Source of the DNA: Chaetomium olivaceum
Lineage: Eukaryota; Ascomycota; Sordariomycetes; Sordariales; Chaetomiaceae
Direction of reading: 5' to 3'
Assembly: GCA_039881045.1 (NCBI GenBank)
Contig: JAYWVB010000046.1
Coordinates: 186,001 to 250,000, forward strand
DNA length: 64,000 bases
Both the position numbers and the translations under genes were made by a program. The notes beneath the pieces were generated by a model. That model saw only the letters and a program-made list of their open reading frames with translations. It searched no databases and was not told where the DNA came from. The stretch's first letter is position 1, and each line of letters opens with the position of its first letter. Positions 36,712 through 48,930 of this stretch are shown here, in pieces.

Positions 36712-37652
36712 GGTTGTTTTGTTGGGTTGGTCAAAGTCCCGGGGGGTTGATGGAAATCGGGTGTTTAGGAAGGGAGTGTTGGAGGAGGATTGTTTAATGG
36801 GAGGTGGTTTGAGGATCGTGTCGGTGGGTGGTTGTGAAAGTCGAAGGCTTATGAGGTGAGTCAAGGGGAGTCGGTGCGAGACAGAAAGGTTGGGTGAAGT
36901 AAATGTAGAGAAACATTGAGTTCAGGCGAGAATCGCTTTAAAGAAAGATGTGGAAGGAAGGTGCGGTTCCTATGAACCTAAATGAAGGGACGCAGCCGTT
37001 AAGGTAGTAAACAGTTGAGAACAACTGGGCAGTTCCTAGGCAACAGAGACCGCAGTTTCCATCTCACAGCTGTACTCGCAGCACTTGACAGTTGGCAAGG
37101 GGAGAGACACAGGTTCGGAACGGCTTCACAGGTGCACGAGACAGGTAACCACCTATACTTCAGATGAAAACGCGCGGAAGCGATGAGTAGCACCTCTAGC
37201 AAAAACCGGACCAACCCTCCGGCTGTCATGTTTATTTGTTGGCGCGGTGCCTTCGAAACTTAAGAAGGGTAGGCAAAAAACCATCGTTCGGACTCGGTTC
37301 ATGAATCATCCTGCTGGCCTGGTGACCCGGTCAACACCACCGAGCCGCATCAATAAAGCCACGTGAACGCCATACCTCCGAGGTCTCAGCCCAAGCCCAA
37401 AGCCAAATGCCCCTCGCTAACCCGCGTGCTTTGCGTCTGCCTTCGTGTCCCGTTGTATGCTTTGGGCGAGGCTTTGCTATCCGCGATAAAACGACGACGA
37501 TGACCACCTAGTGAGGGGAGAGGGGGTCGATATGATTATAGACCCTGAGCGACTGTGGCAAGCACACCAACCAGCTTTTGGCTCTGTGTGCTGTTGTAGT
37601 AGTTCTTGGGCGATGAGCCCGTTCGTCAGCTTTTCTTGGCCCCTTGCAACAA
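36712..37652. other. Intergenic region, about 0.9 kb
   Basis: The stretch holds the promoter of the - strand coiled-coil gene (36.7 kb side) and the 3' end of the NCBP3-like gene (37.6 kb side). No coding feature is seen. Confidence 0.5.
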
Positions 37653-39187
37653 CTAATAGAACATATCCTCCGCTTTTTGTCTCCTTCGGCCCCTGCCCTC
37701 GATCTTCTCTGCAAAAAGCTCCTTGCTGGCGTTGCTGCTAAACTTCTCAGGGAACAACTCCTTAACCGTGGCCCCCGTCCCCTTAATGGCAATGCCCTGG
37801 TCACTGCCGCGTCTGCTGGCGATGCCGCGTATGTTGAAGCCGCTCGTGCCGGGCGCGGTGATTCTATCTGCAAGACTTGCTAAAATGTGTGTCAATGGGT
37901 GAAACAGGGTGAGAGGGACCGAAAGATGAAAAATAAAAAGCTAGCGTCTTCTCGAGATCGTTTGCATTACCGAAGCTAGAGCACTCGCGCTAGCCTCGCC
38001 GCGAGAGAAAGTCGAAACATACCGCTTGTCAGAACCGTTGTGTCGTTGACTTGGTCCATCTGTGCCCTGCTACCAACAGATGAGGCGGCTTTGGTGGGAA
38101 ACAGCTCTCTCGCCCTGTTGGTGTCCCTCGAAGGGAAAAGCTCTTTTGTTGTGTTGTTATTCCGAGACAGGCGCTCCTTGATCGAACGCCCCTTCTCCCG
38201 GCTGCGCAACGCCGCGGCTGCCCGCGCGTCCTCATCCAGGTCCATCTCGGCATCCCCGTCACGGTCTCGAACCGGCGAAGCTGACCGATCGCGCAACCCG
38301 CGGCCGCGCCCAGAAAGCTTTGTCGGGAAGAGCTCCTTCTCTCGGTTCCGCTGGGCTGCTCGCCTGGTATCAGAAGAGCTCGACTCGGAGCGCCGCTCGG
38401 GTGCGAGGACCTGCGTGTCCGTGGTTCCGAGGCCGGTGCGTCGTCATAGAAGTTGATGTCGTAGGTTTCGGGCTCGTCGTCATCGCGGGGATCCCTCCGT
38501 CTGTCGCTCCGCCTATCTCTCCTGTGGCGGTCGTCCCGGTCCCGGTATTTTCCCCTGCCGCCACCAAACTCGCCTCTGCGACGGCGCTCCTCCGGGTCGT
38601 ACTCGGGGTGCAGCAGGTAAAACCGGCTACGCTCCGAAGCCTTGGCGGCCTTTCTATCGCCCTCGACAGCAAAGCGGATGCGTAATGTGGACTCGGGCTT
38701 TTGCGAGAAGCCTTTGGCGGGTATCACCTCGAGAGGCGGCAGCTGCGTCGCGTCGGCAATCTCCACAGCCGCAAGCGCGACGAGGGCTTCCTGTGCTGCG
38801 GATTCGGACTTGAAGATAAAGTTGGCAGATGTGTCGTCGATCCACTCGACGCGGCCAAGTTCGCTCGTGGTGTAGTGTTCTGCTAGGTAGCCCTTGACAT
38901 GGTCCGGGTTGAAAGTGTCGAGGCCTTTGATGTGCACCTTGTATGGGACCACTGCCTTGTCTTGGTCTGCAATGTCGCCGTTGTCCCCGTGGTTGGGTGC
39001 TTCCTCTACCTCGCCGGGTTCCTGCACCGAACGGCAGTTAGCGAGTTACATTGGGCGGAACTGGGAAGCCGTCGTCAATTCGAACCTGTTCGTCCTCGGA
39101 GACTAGATCTTGGGTATATGCTTCGGGAATTGTGGGAGCCGCCAAATTGTGGACGTCATCAACGTCCATTTCAATGTCGAGATCCAT
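37653..39187 (-). CDS. Nuclear cap-binding protein subunit 3 (NCBP3) homologue
   Basis: NCBP3-family proteins bind capped RNA polymerase II transcripts in the nucleus and link to mRNA export. Exon 1 (39187-39086) encodes MDLDIEMDVDDVHNLAAPTI. After a 64-nt intron with a CTAAC branch site, exon 2 runs 39021-38023; a 143-nt intron follows, then exon 3 (37879-37653). The NCBP3 RRM-like domain spans about residues 50-140 (VHIKGLDTFNPDHVKGYLAE, then GRVEWIDDTSANFIF). An Arg/Asp-rich stretch and a tail with five (K/R)ELF(P/A) motifs follow. Exon 2 needs one extra base, most simply in the GGG at 38399-38401, to join the two frames and give 442 aa. A 47-nt GT...AG segment (38364-38410) would also restore frame, but its branch site would be very close to the acceptor. 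The family assignment rests on the WIDDTS core and domain order. Confidence 0.85.
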
Positions 39188-41240
39188 GGTGAGAAGTTTG
39201 TGGCGCGATGCGATGCGATGCGATGTGAGGTGAGGTGATGCGACGCGTGAGACGAGGCGTTGTGTGATAGAGCTTGCGACTCGAGTTTTGCAATTGCTGT
39301 AGAATGAATGACTTTGTTCGGGTGGGATAATCACCAGCTTGGGAATTGAGGGGAAGAGGCGTTATGTTATCGGAGCAAGATAAGGCATTGTTGGTTCAGA
39401 GGCAAAAGCCAATTGACGTAAATGGTAAGGCTGGCTGCGAGATCGAAGACACGCGATGTTGGGCTGCGTTCGCAAGGCTGCGGCTTGTGGCGCTGAGACG
39501 TTGGTTGCGGTCGGAGATCTGGTCACACTTTGGAGGCGTTGGTACATGTACTTAAAATGTATTTTTACGCTTTATTTAGCATGAAGGTACCTCACAGTAC
39601 TTTTAGTCAAGCAGCCCTCCATTTCAGCCCATGCCCAAGATTCCTTGGCATTTTGTGGTTCATGACCTCGGGGTCCATTCTTGCCCTGACTTTCACATGG
39701 TCACGTAAGACAATTTTACACAGTGAACACGCTCAAAGGTGGTATCCGAAAGCTGAAACCATGTGTCTCAACTGGACTTCTTGCCTTCTGCTTTAAAAAC
39801 AATCTTCTAACATGTACCGAAAACTCGGAAACCCGTTTAAGTTGTCATATTTTTTGTTTTTAAGGGCTCCCTTTCGAGTACCCAATCTGAGAAGCAATCA
39901 AAGCCAAAGTGGAATAGGACAGAGCGTTCTTGTGACGGCACGTCCACGGGCCGTACCGAACTGTAACTGTCAAACCGACCACATGGATGCTGGCGGGAAC
40001 CTGCCATCCTGGACTCTTTGTGATTCCTTGGCCTGCTCTGACGTCACAGCCCAGAACTGCCCGATGTTTTGAGTTAAGATGAGAGGGCCTCACTTTACAT
40101 ACCTATGTAGATAGGTATGTATGTAGCAAGTGCACACAGAAAACATCTAGCCATCCAATTATTCTTCAACAGGAGCCCAATGGACGGCGCATGACACTGG
40201 CCCTCATCGCCAAACTTTGTGTAACCTGACGATATTCTTGCCATTGGTTGGATGGAACTCGGGCGGTCGAATGGATTGAAGGTTCGGCATCAGGCGAAGG
40301 GGATCATGTTAATCCGAACATCGTCAAAACCAATCGGCCAGAATACGACAACCAAGCCAAGCGATAAAATCCCAATCCCAGCACGCTTCATTCTTTCTGC
40401 CTTCCGCTCCAAGCACAGACAGCGGCCCAATGTTGTTGCGCTTTACACCATACGATATATTCTCGGCATCAACCCAACTCTGGGTGGTCGGATTGGGTGG
40501 GTAAAGAGATTATATCATTTTGATTTTGATTGACCCCCTTCAGCAAGCCACGCTGGTTGCTAGATACATATCTAGGTACGAAACCATCCTCCAGCCATTG
40601 AGGCTAGCTACCGCCATGTTCGACGGCACACAGAGTTTCTTTTCCTCTGGTCGCTCACCATCACCCTTCACCCAACTCATCCGTCATCCAAAGGTATCAA
40701 AAAGAGGTAAATGAATTTCCACAGAAATATGACGGAGGGAGGTGAACAAAACCGGCAACCACAACGGCGGCAGCACCGGCACCAGCAACAACCAACAACA
40801 ACAACAACCGCCCAAAAAAGAATGCCCCAATAACCTGGATAAGCCAAGCCAAAATAAATAACCCCCACAGCCCCGTGCTGTATCGTTGTACGCCGTCTTG
40901 TCTCCGTCAAACGCCCCGGGCCCTTTCGTCCGCCCCCCGCCCACCGACTGACCGACCGACCGACCGACCGACCGCCAGCCCCCAAGTCTATATAACATTA
41001 CGCCTCCCCTTTCAGCGCGCGCTTATCAGCACAGTCTATACCTGCGTGTGTTGTGTGTTGTTGTGTTCGTTCGTCTCGTATTTATCCTCTTCGCGCCGGG
41101 CCGGTCATGTCATGTCATGTCAGACCAGAAACCAGGCGCGATCGAGTTCTGTACCGTTCTGTACCACCGGGATGCCATGTGGCAAACCGAACCCCACATG
41201 GGGTATATCCAGCCAAAACATCATGCCCTCCCCCCATGCT
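39188..41240. other. 2 kb intergenic region
   Basis: The left end holds the NCBP3-like promoter, with a gatgc-type microrepeat (cgatgcgatgcgatgcgatg) near 39207-39226. The right part holds the 3' end of the next - strand gene and a gacc tetranucleotide repeat. No gene is seen. Confidence 0.5.
40946..40974. repeat. 4-bp tandem repeat (gacc x6-7)
   Basis: About seven units of gacc/ccga, the first imperfect, in non-coding DNA 270 bases from the 3' end of the Cys/His-cluster gene. Confidence 0.85.
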
Positions 41241-42977
41241 TCACGCAGTCTTGATGGTATCCCTCCTCCGAATATCCACAATCGGCCCCGGCTGGCCCGT
41301 CGCCGCCGACACGACCACCGACGAAGCAGGACACGCCCTCTTCACCCTCGCCTCGTCGCCTCCATCCCCTGCTCCCGAAGCGGCCGATATCCCAGCCGCT
41401 GCCGCAACACCGGCTGCCGTCCCCGAACTGAAGCTATTGGACCGCGACATCTCCGTCAGCGGCCTCTTGAGCCCGGCCACCGCGCTTGCAGTCGTCGCCA
41501 TGGCGACAGGCGGCAGGGCAGTGGTGAGGTCCCCCGCCGCGGGGCGGTCCTCGTCATCGACGGCCATGTCAGCATCGTCAAAGGGGTCGGTATCGAGCAG
41601 GGCATCATGGGCCCAGCACGACTCCAGCCCCTCCATGAAAACGGGGGCGTGGCGCAGGGTGTGCCAGCTGATGGTGTGGCGGCGCATGGCGATATACAGC
41701 GAGTCGATGACGCCGTGGGGGTCGACGACGGCGCAGTGGCGGCGCAGGAACTCGTGGTCACAGCCCGGGGCTCCGCCGATCAGCAGGTCGTGGCGGGCCG
41801 GGTCGTCGAGCTGCCGCAGCATGGGCAGCCCTTGCAGCGTCGCCGCGTCGCACAGCTTGGCCTGCAGCGGCATCCACTCGCGCCCGCGCAGGAACCGCCC
41901 GAACGCCTTCTCCACCGCCTGCTTGAACGACGCCGCGTCGCGGCCCTGGACGGCTACCATCTGGTGGAGACCCCGCGATAGGCACCGCTGGTACGCCGTG
42001 GTGTTGCGCTCGAAGGGCATGGGCACATAGGCATGGGGTAGGAGGGAGATGTGCACCGTCCAGGGTCCCGTGGGCCGGGCAGATGGGGAAAGGCTGGGCC
42101 GCGGGGAGTGGTAGTGGTGTTGTTGCGTCAAGCGTCTGCCGCCGCGCCCGGTGTCGTCGCCATGTCCTGGGAAGGGGCTGGTGTTGGCGCTGGTGATGGG
42201 GCCGCCCGTCGGCGATCGATACGGGTGTAGGTGGGCGGCCCCCGCGCCTAAAGGGCCTAAAGGGCCTAAAGGGCCTAAAGGGCCTAAAGGGACGTTTGGG
42301 CGAGATGCGTCGGATGTTGACCTCCTCCGCGGTGGTCGAACGGCTAGTGCTGCTGATAGGCGCAGTTCCTCCTCTTCTTCTAACGTCTCAGTCAGGTTCT
42401 CGATGCGCTCCTCCAGACTGAGATCGGCGTCTCGGAGCTCCAGTTGCCCCGCATGCACCCTATCGAGCTGCTCGTTGTGGTCTCGGAGCTTGTCGTAGAT
42501 TTGGCGGAGCTGCTCATCGTGTTGCTGGGTCCTCCGCTCTGCCTGCTCGATGGAGCGCCAGGTCATGCTCACGTTTCGGTAGGCGCCCTTAATTTGCTCG
42601 CCGACCTCCTCCTTGCTCTTTTCTAAGTGCTCCTCTACTTCATTCAGCCTGCTGACGACACTGTCTAGGACATCGTCTTGCCCCTTGGACATCTGCTCTT
42701 CGAGTTGCTGCAGTCGCCTTTTTAGTAGCTCGAGCTCCTGCTTCTGGTCTGTCGAGGCCTCGGGCTCCTTGTTGTGGAAACATGCCAGATGTCCACATTC
42801 ACAGGTGGCGCCGGGGATGCCGGTGTTGAGTGAGAAATTGGCGCAGGCACACCTCCGGCCTTTGACCTCGGGATGGAGCAGAATGTACCGGCAGTGCCCC
42901 TGAGGCATTTTGGTCTCATCCGGCTGGCCGTTGGCTGCCATTTGCAACGGCGACGGAGAGCCCGAGTGTACCGACAT
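41241..42977 (-). CDS. Unrecognised 578-aa protein: N-terminal Cys/His cluster plus coiled coil
   Basis: This is a single-exon gene with an intact frame. I do not recognise a named family. Near the N-terminus is a compact Cys/His cluster: C29, C43-x-C45, C59-x-C61, H63, C66 and H68, the last part reading ATCECGHLACFHN. The spacing suggests zinc binding (inference). Residues ~75-205 form a long charged helical region, KQELELLKRRLQQLEEQMSK and onward, a predicted coiled coil. A disordered linker carries five PLG repeats encoded by an exact 9-bp DNA repeat. The C-terminal ~200 residues look folded (from WTVHISLLPHAYVPMPFERN) and include FKQAVEKAFGRFLRGREWMP, then an acidic DPFDDADMAVDDED patch. 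There is no signal peptide or membrane helix. A nuclear or scaffold role is possible but unproven. Confidence 0.82.
   Translation of the reverse strand: MSVHSGSPSPLQMAANGQPDETKMPQGHCRYILLHPEVKGRRCACANFSLNTGIPGATCECGHLACFHNKEPEASTDQKQELELLKRRLQQLEEQMSKGQDDVLDSVVSRLNEVEEHLEKSKEEVGEQIKGAYRNVSMTWRSIEQAERRTQQHDEQLRQIYDKLRDHNEQLDRVHAGQLELRDADLSLEERIENLTETLEEEEELRLSAALAVRPPRRRSTSDASRPNVPLGPLGPLGPLGPLGAGAAHLHPYRSPTGGPITSANTSPFPGHGDDTGRGGRRLTQQHHYHSPRPSLSPSARPTGPWTVHISLLPHAYVPMPFERNTTAYQRCLSRGLHQMVAVQGRDAASFKQAVEKAFGRFLRGREWMPLQAKLCDAATLQGLPMLRQLDDPARHDLLIGGAPGCDHEFLRRHCAVVDPHGVIDSLYIAMRRHTISWHTLRHAPVFMEGLESCWAHDALLDTDPFDDADMAVDDEDRPAAGDLTTALPPVAMATTASAVAGLKRPLTEMSRSNSFSSGTAAGVAAAAGISAASGAGDGGDEARVKRACPASSVVVSAATGQPGPIVDIRRRDTIKTA
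42247..42291. repeat. Exact 9-bp tandem repeat x5 (cctaaaggg)
   Basis: Five perfect copies within a coding region. On the - strand they encode Pro-Leu-Gly five times in the linker of the Cys/His-cluster protein. The unit length keeps frame, so copy-number change would be tolerated. Perfect identity suggests recent expansion. Confidence 0.95.
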
Positions 42978-45900
42978 CTCGGGTATTAGAGGAGTGATAA
43001 TCGCCTGAGAGCGAGAAGTGTCCTGCGGCGCCCCTGAGGCCGCAGGTTGCAGTTGGTGAGGATACAGCTCGACTGATGGATTCGTGGTGGGTGATAGGTG
43101 GTAGGTGGTAGATGGTGTCTCGAGAGGTGAAGACGGGACAAGGCGAAGGGGAGAGACAAGAGAGAAAGAGGAAAGGGAGAGAGAGAGAGTAGCGACCCAG
43201 CGACGGCGGCTTATCGGAAATCACACATGGCAGTCAGGAGCTGGACTGGCCGGGATATATCCATGGGGCAGCGGTGAAGTAGGCCGTGCTCGTCGACAGT
43301 TAACCCTAGTCTTCGGCGGAGCCAGGAACACTTGGCCGCGGGACAGGCAGCGGGGGCGGGGACCAAGGCGTTATGTGTGAGAAACGGGACTGGTCGTCAG
43401 GGTCCTTGAGAGGCTCTGTGCAAGCCGATATGTCGTGTGACCGAGGCCCAGAAGCAGCAGCGGTGGGTTGGCTATCGGGCGCCAATATGATGCGATCAGG
43501 GCCCAAGGGCAAGGCAGCAAGGGGAATGGCCGACTGATAAACGATTCAGGACAGGCCAGGAAGGTAGGGAGGCGGGGTTGTCTGGTTGGTTGGAGAGGAA
43601 GGGGGAGCGCTCGGTGAAATGCTGGGGGGCTGCGGTCCCAGATCTGGCGGTATCTGATACCGAGAAATGCAGGCCGAGCGAGTGTCTCAAAGGTTGCTGA
43701 TAGGCAAGGCAAACCGGTTGCAGGATCCCCAGGTCTTTGATCTGCCCAGAGCGGCAGAGCGGCAGCTTCCCGTGGTAGCGTAGGTATGGAGATAACGTTC
43801 CGAGTTTTGTGTGGAGAGAGTGCGGACGCTCCCGATAACGGCCAGCCGAAGTTGTTTAGTATGTAGTAGTCGCAGCAGCGTTGGGAGCGGGTAACTTTTT
43901 AAATGTCGTATGGAACCGCGGAAGGGGAACGAGACGCCCGACCCGACGAGAAAAACACGGGACCTCGAGGAATGAAGAAAGACAAAAAGCAGCGCCGCGG
44001 TTGGCGAGGTTGTGGGCCGGAGAAAAAGAAGGACGGAAAAGGCCCCAAGAGATACCCAGTCCGCCCAGTATAGATAGCGGCGGCTGCTAGGATTTGAGCA
44101 AGATAAATTGCTTGCCGGCCGGGCGAGAAGGTACCAGCCGTTTCTGATGGCCATGGCAGCGGGTCCTTACCAATAGCGAGGTACCGGGGACGCCGCGGGT
44201 CGAGTTCCCGTGTGGGGAGGTTCCATCCTATGTGGCACTACGCTGCCCCTCCACGACTCCCGCGGCCCTCGTACCTTTTCTTTGGACCCCCCGTCCGACG
44301 CCGTGATGGCGCCAGGTGACGTGACAATTGTCTTTTGACTGCAAAAAGCTCGGGCGAGTACTTTGTACATGTAGTCACGAAATACACACAAGACGTGTAC
44401 AACAAGCAGAGCACCTCGCGTACCTGGAGATGTGCGAAGGCGGTCTGGCCGGTGGAGATTCCACCGTACCGTAGTATGTTGTGTGTAATACATTGCGGAT
44501 CAAGTGGGAACGGACGAGCGCATTGTGTGAAAAGCCTTTCCACAAGCGTGGGCGGGACGTGGAGGGGAACGACCATGCGCTGTGCGAAGGTGGGCGCAAG
44601 CGGCGGAGCTTGGTGTGTCAACGACCGAAAGAGATGGCGTCGGCTCTGCACATGGCCAGGCGTGCCAGGCTCTCTGGATGAACAGCCCTGCTTCCCCAAC
44701 CTGGAAACTTTTTTCTCCTTTGCTTGTTCCCCAGAATCCCCCCGCCGGTGGGTTGTGGACTCCGTTTGTCCCAAAATGGACAGCCACGGCCAGCAGGGTC
44801 CTCGCCCGTTACGGGCCAGGGGAGCTCTTGTCGCTTTGGCATTTGCGATGAACTTGTGGGCCAACAAGAAAACTTTCCTCTTAACAGGGCCGATCTGACA
44901 GGGATATTGAGTGGGACTTGAGGGATGCCACATGGAGCAAGCAGCGACCACCCAGCGGCCGGCTGTGGGGGTCCAAGATAAGAGAGAGTTTGCTGCCTGA
45001 GGCTGCAGCCATGCAGATTAGCGTGCGTTCCAGACGCAGCCCCGCGAGCCGACAATCTTGGCTCCCATTCCTGGCACAAACGTCGGAGAGAAACAAAGGG
45101 AAAAAAAGGCACATCGACATGGTGCATGATTCTAGAAGTTCGGCAGGAATCCCAGACCCCGATTTCTGCATCAAGCTACCTCCTGAATTTTGGCGGCCTT
45201 GGACTCTTCCCATTCGATCGCAATCCGTAATCTGGCCCTTTTCACCGTTCCAGCCCTTGGTCCTTTGAACGCCTTTTCCGTTCCCGAGATGTGAGCCTGT
45301 GTTGGCAATCTTTGGTGCTGCCGATGGCAGCTGCAAGATAAGGTGGGCTCCACGGACCAGGGCGAGCTGAGGGCCCCTCCCCATATTAGTCCTCGGGTAT
45401 TCGTACCTGAGTTATCTCGGGCGACACTCCGTTGTACCAAGTACGCCTCTCGGTCTCACAGGCCACGGATTTTGCATTACTCTGGCTCCTCGAAACCTCC
45501 TCGTCACCCGTCGTCATTGGCTTTGTCCCAATCTCCCTCGATTGCTCACATTTTCCTTTGCGGCATGTTGCACCAGAAACTGGCGCAATTATGCTGTCGG
45601 CTGATGTGCCGATTATCCCGTCGCACAGCAGCCATAACCGAGCAATCCTACATATTGTGGGAACGGGAGGGAGAGTCGACCTCCTGCGACCGACGCCGTC
45701 CAAGTCCGCTGGGCCAAGTTTTGTATGGCTGCCGAATGAGGTAACAATTACTCTCCGAGCTTACCGCACCTGCCCATCGAGCCATTCACTGGACGTCGAC
45801 GGTTGGAAGACCGGAGACCTCTGAATGACGAGAGAAGAAACCGTGTCGCAACCAAGAGTTGGTCTTTCGCCTCAGACCCCTGCGACTAATCGGGTACCGC

Positions 45901-48900
45901 AACATGGCTGGCACGCAAACCATGCCTGCCCTGGCGCTCTGAGGCGCGGCCATATCGCGATAAGGGGGAGATATGGTATCAGAGTAGCGGTGGCCCGGCA
46001 TGTTTCGGGTCGCTTGTCAGTTCTTCCCACAGCTGCCTGCCTGCAGCGACGAGGCCCGTGAGGGGAGGTCTGTGAGTGAGGCAGAAAAAACCCTGTGGGC
46101 GCCATGCGCGCGCACGCCTTCGGCCAAACAGATAACGTGCTGGGGCCGGCTGCGCGCAAACCGTTTGGTGATTTGCGAGGCTTTGGACGCCATCCAACAC
46201 CGAGTACCCGGCCTAAACCCGGCCAATCGCCGTGTCATCAGGGGAGCACGGGAGGCATGCAACATCGAAATTCTGCAACACGGGACGAGAGGTGAAGCTG
46301 CAGCGGGTCCCCGGATGATACCACATCATGCCTCGAGCATGATACGTGCATACGATGCCGTGGGCGAATGGTGTCTTCCCCGGACCAGCCGCAGTTAGCT
46401 GTGTATGTATATACATAAACAAGGGCTCCATCTCACGGACCATGACACCCTTTAAACTCCCAACGACAGGTCGTGCGGACCAAAGTCCGTTTGGCACACG
46501 TTTGTGGGCAGACGACGAGTCGTCCAGCTTGATAGGGTACTGCGTCCCTTGCGTGCTCTATCTCGGACTATTCGTACTTGACACCCGTGCGCCATCCAAA
46601 CCGAGCACGCAAGCTTTGCGGACAAGTGTCGTCCGTTGTCGTTATCAAACGTGGCGTTTTCTTGATCGAGATCGGAACCAGATACCCAGAACTGGAGCAT
46701 CACAAAAACATTGGGGCGTCAACGTCAGCAGCCCTCAAGGGACACAGGACAAAATTGGCATTCAGCCTCGAGCGGGTGCATCCCGCCGCCTCGTCTTGGG
46801 AGGCGTTGTGCCCAGCAGGCCATTACCTAATGGGACGAGACCCCTTGTCGTGGGGTTGGAGGAACAGACAAATGGCATTGCACCGAAGTAACACATGTTC
46901 GCCCGATTCGTACGGATTGGTGCCGCCGCCCAGATCCAACGGCTTTGACCATCGGAAGCCGGGGCCTGGTGAAAACGCAAAGGCGCACCGCACCACACCG
47001 GGAGAAAGCAAGCAAACGGACAAAGAGTCACAAGACGGAGGACGGAGGGTGGAGGGCCTCCCACGGTGATGGAATGAGCACGGCGGGACCCCATGCATCC
47101 AATCCGTCCCTTCTAGTAAACCGGTTGCGCGTTCTGGCCTTTCTTTCCCCCACCGAGCAGCCGCCGCAAGCGCATTTTGGGATATTCTCGAAAAGTACGT
47201 CAGCAAGCAAGGAGAAATCGACAGCCATTCTGGCCATGCCCGATTCGAAATGAAGGTGCGGCAGACAGGGGTAGAGAGAAAGCAAGCATTGCATAGCATG
47301 ACATGGTTCGCGATAACGAATAGATAAGCGCACCGAAGCCATCGGCGCCCGGCCCGCACCACTTACACGGCAGATAGGTCTGCCCAAAGTGGACTAAATC
47401 TTGCCGGTGAGACAGCCGGATCAAGATATCGGGGCCAGCTGAGGTGAGCATGGGAAAGAGAGAAAGATATCGTTGCTTCTTTCTCAGCCCTATCACGAAC
47501 CATATATATGTCCCTGTTCAGAGCACGTCATCGTCCAACCCCCTGGCTCGGTCACCCCAAATTTCTTCTTTGGAGTTGAAGGGATGAGTCCGATTGGGAC
47601 GGCATCTGGGGGACCTGGCCTGGCTTGCGACGGGAGGCGCGCTCCCGCCCCTACCAAAACGTTATCTCTCTCTCTCCCTCTCCAGGTCCGACGCGGCGTG
47701 GTAGACGCGATGTCTCGTGGGCGTGGCCGAGCTGGACTCGATGCGCCCACGAAACACGCGCCCAAAGTTCCTCCTCCCCCTTTGAACAAGCGTCGTTCTT
47801 TGGGTGCCCTGTCTAACTTCAGCTTTGTGATGTACGCCGCCACGGCGGTAAGACGGCTCCAATGCCGGACTAGTCACCGAGTGTCAAACTCATCCCACTT
47901 GGATATCTCGTTGTGACTTGGGGGATGTTTGGGGGTGTCAGGTTGGGGAGGTTAGGTTAGGTTTGGTTTCCAAGCGAGCCCAGGCGGCTGGATTCCACAT
48001 GCACCACCGACGTCGCGTAACGGTACCATTAGGCGAGTGGCATTCGTCGCACGTGGGAACTTCATATATCAAGCCCGGTGGAGGTGTGCCGGGACATGTC
48101 AGTGAAGATGGGGGTCGGCGGGTCGCTGCTGAAGGACATCACGAGAGCGTGTCACTCCAATTGGCCCGAAACCTCCCCCCCGCGCCGTCGAGGACGACGT
48201 CGCCCGCGAGGACACATCGCTTGGGGACTTTGTCCTGCTGAGCCGCGCTGTCATCCTCGGATACGGGTCGTGCTGTTCCACTTCCCGCTCTTGACCCCCG
48301 ACGCATCAGCCACCGGCGCGCCGTCTCCATCCCGTCGTCCAACCCCACGGGAAGATGCCCGGGTCAACCCCCAAAGTAGACATGTGTCTGAGAAACTATC
48401 CTCGTCGACGTGAAGCCTGAAGGTATGGTGAGGACGGCAGCATCGCGTTTGTCGCAGAGACATCAGCGCCCCTGCATGCCATGAAGCGGGGCAAGGAGAG
48501 AGAATCCTCTTTTGGTAGTTCTTCAAGATGCATGGAATGGATGCAGCCGAGCTGAACTAACACTGGTGAGAGAGAGAACATTTAAAATATTCAAGATGAT
48601 CAAGCCATGGTGGTCTGTTGGATTGGCTTTCTACCGTCGGTGAAGCGGCTGGGCTTTCACTGACCGTGGTGAAGAAGGAGAAGGAGAAGGGTCCCATCTC
48701 GATGGAAGGAATCTGGCTCGCCTGCATCTCGGTAGAATAAAAGTCCGCCACAGGTAGCCCAAGTGGCGAACCTGAAAAAAGTCCCTTGATTGCAGGGATT
48801 AGGCGGGACTGGTCAATCGCGATAAGCTTTTGATGCAGAGATCGCGTGTGAATTTATTCAAGATTCGATCCTGGATCACCACTCGCAAAACGCCAAACTT

Positions 48901-48930
48901 TGACCCCGATTCCAATTCAAGTGTATTGCC
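42978..48930. other. 6 kb region without a supported gene
   Basis: Overlapping frames of up to ~240 codons occur on both strands (for example 44238-44951 -, 46346-46891 +), but none has a domain, a sensible start or splice-linked neighbours. The left end is promoter of the - strand gene at 42977. The ~200 bases before 48931 are the Pet127 promoter and leader. A ggttaggttaggtttgg stretch at about 47950 is mildly telomere-like but isolated. Confidence 0.45.

Noticed and set aside
38364..38410. 47-nt intron in the NCBP3-like gene
   Set aside because: Frame would be restored, but the branch-like sequence is only a few bases from the AG and the removed stretch encodes a Ser/Arg segment fitting its context. 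A missing base in the adjacent run is simpler, given the pattern elsewhere.
44238..44951. 237-codon open frame on the - strand
   Set aside because: No recognisable domain, an opposite-strand frame of similar length, and no supporting splice sites or start context.
46346..47069. Two overlapping + strand frames of 163-181 codons
   Set aside because: They read the same DNA in different frames with no domain in either.
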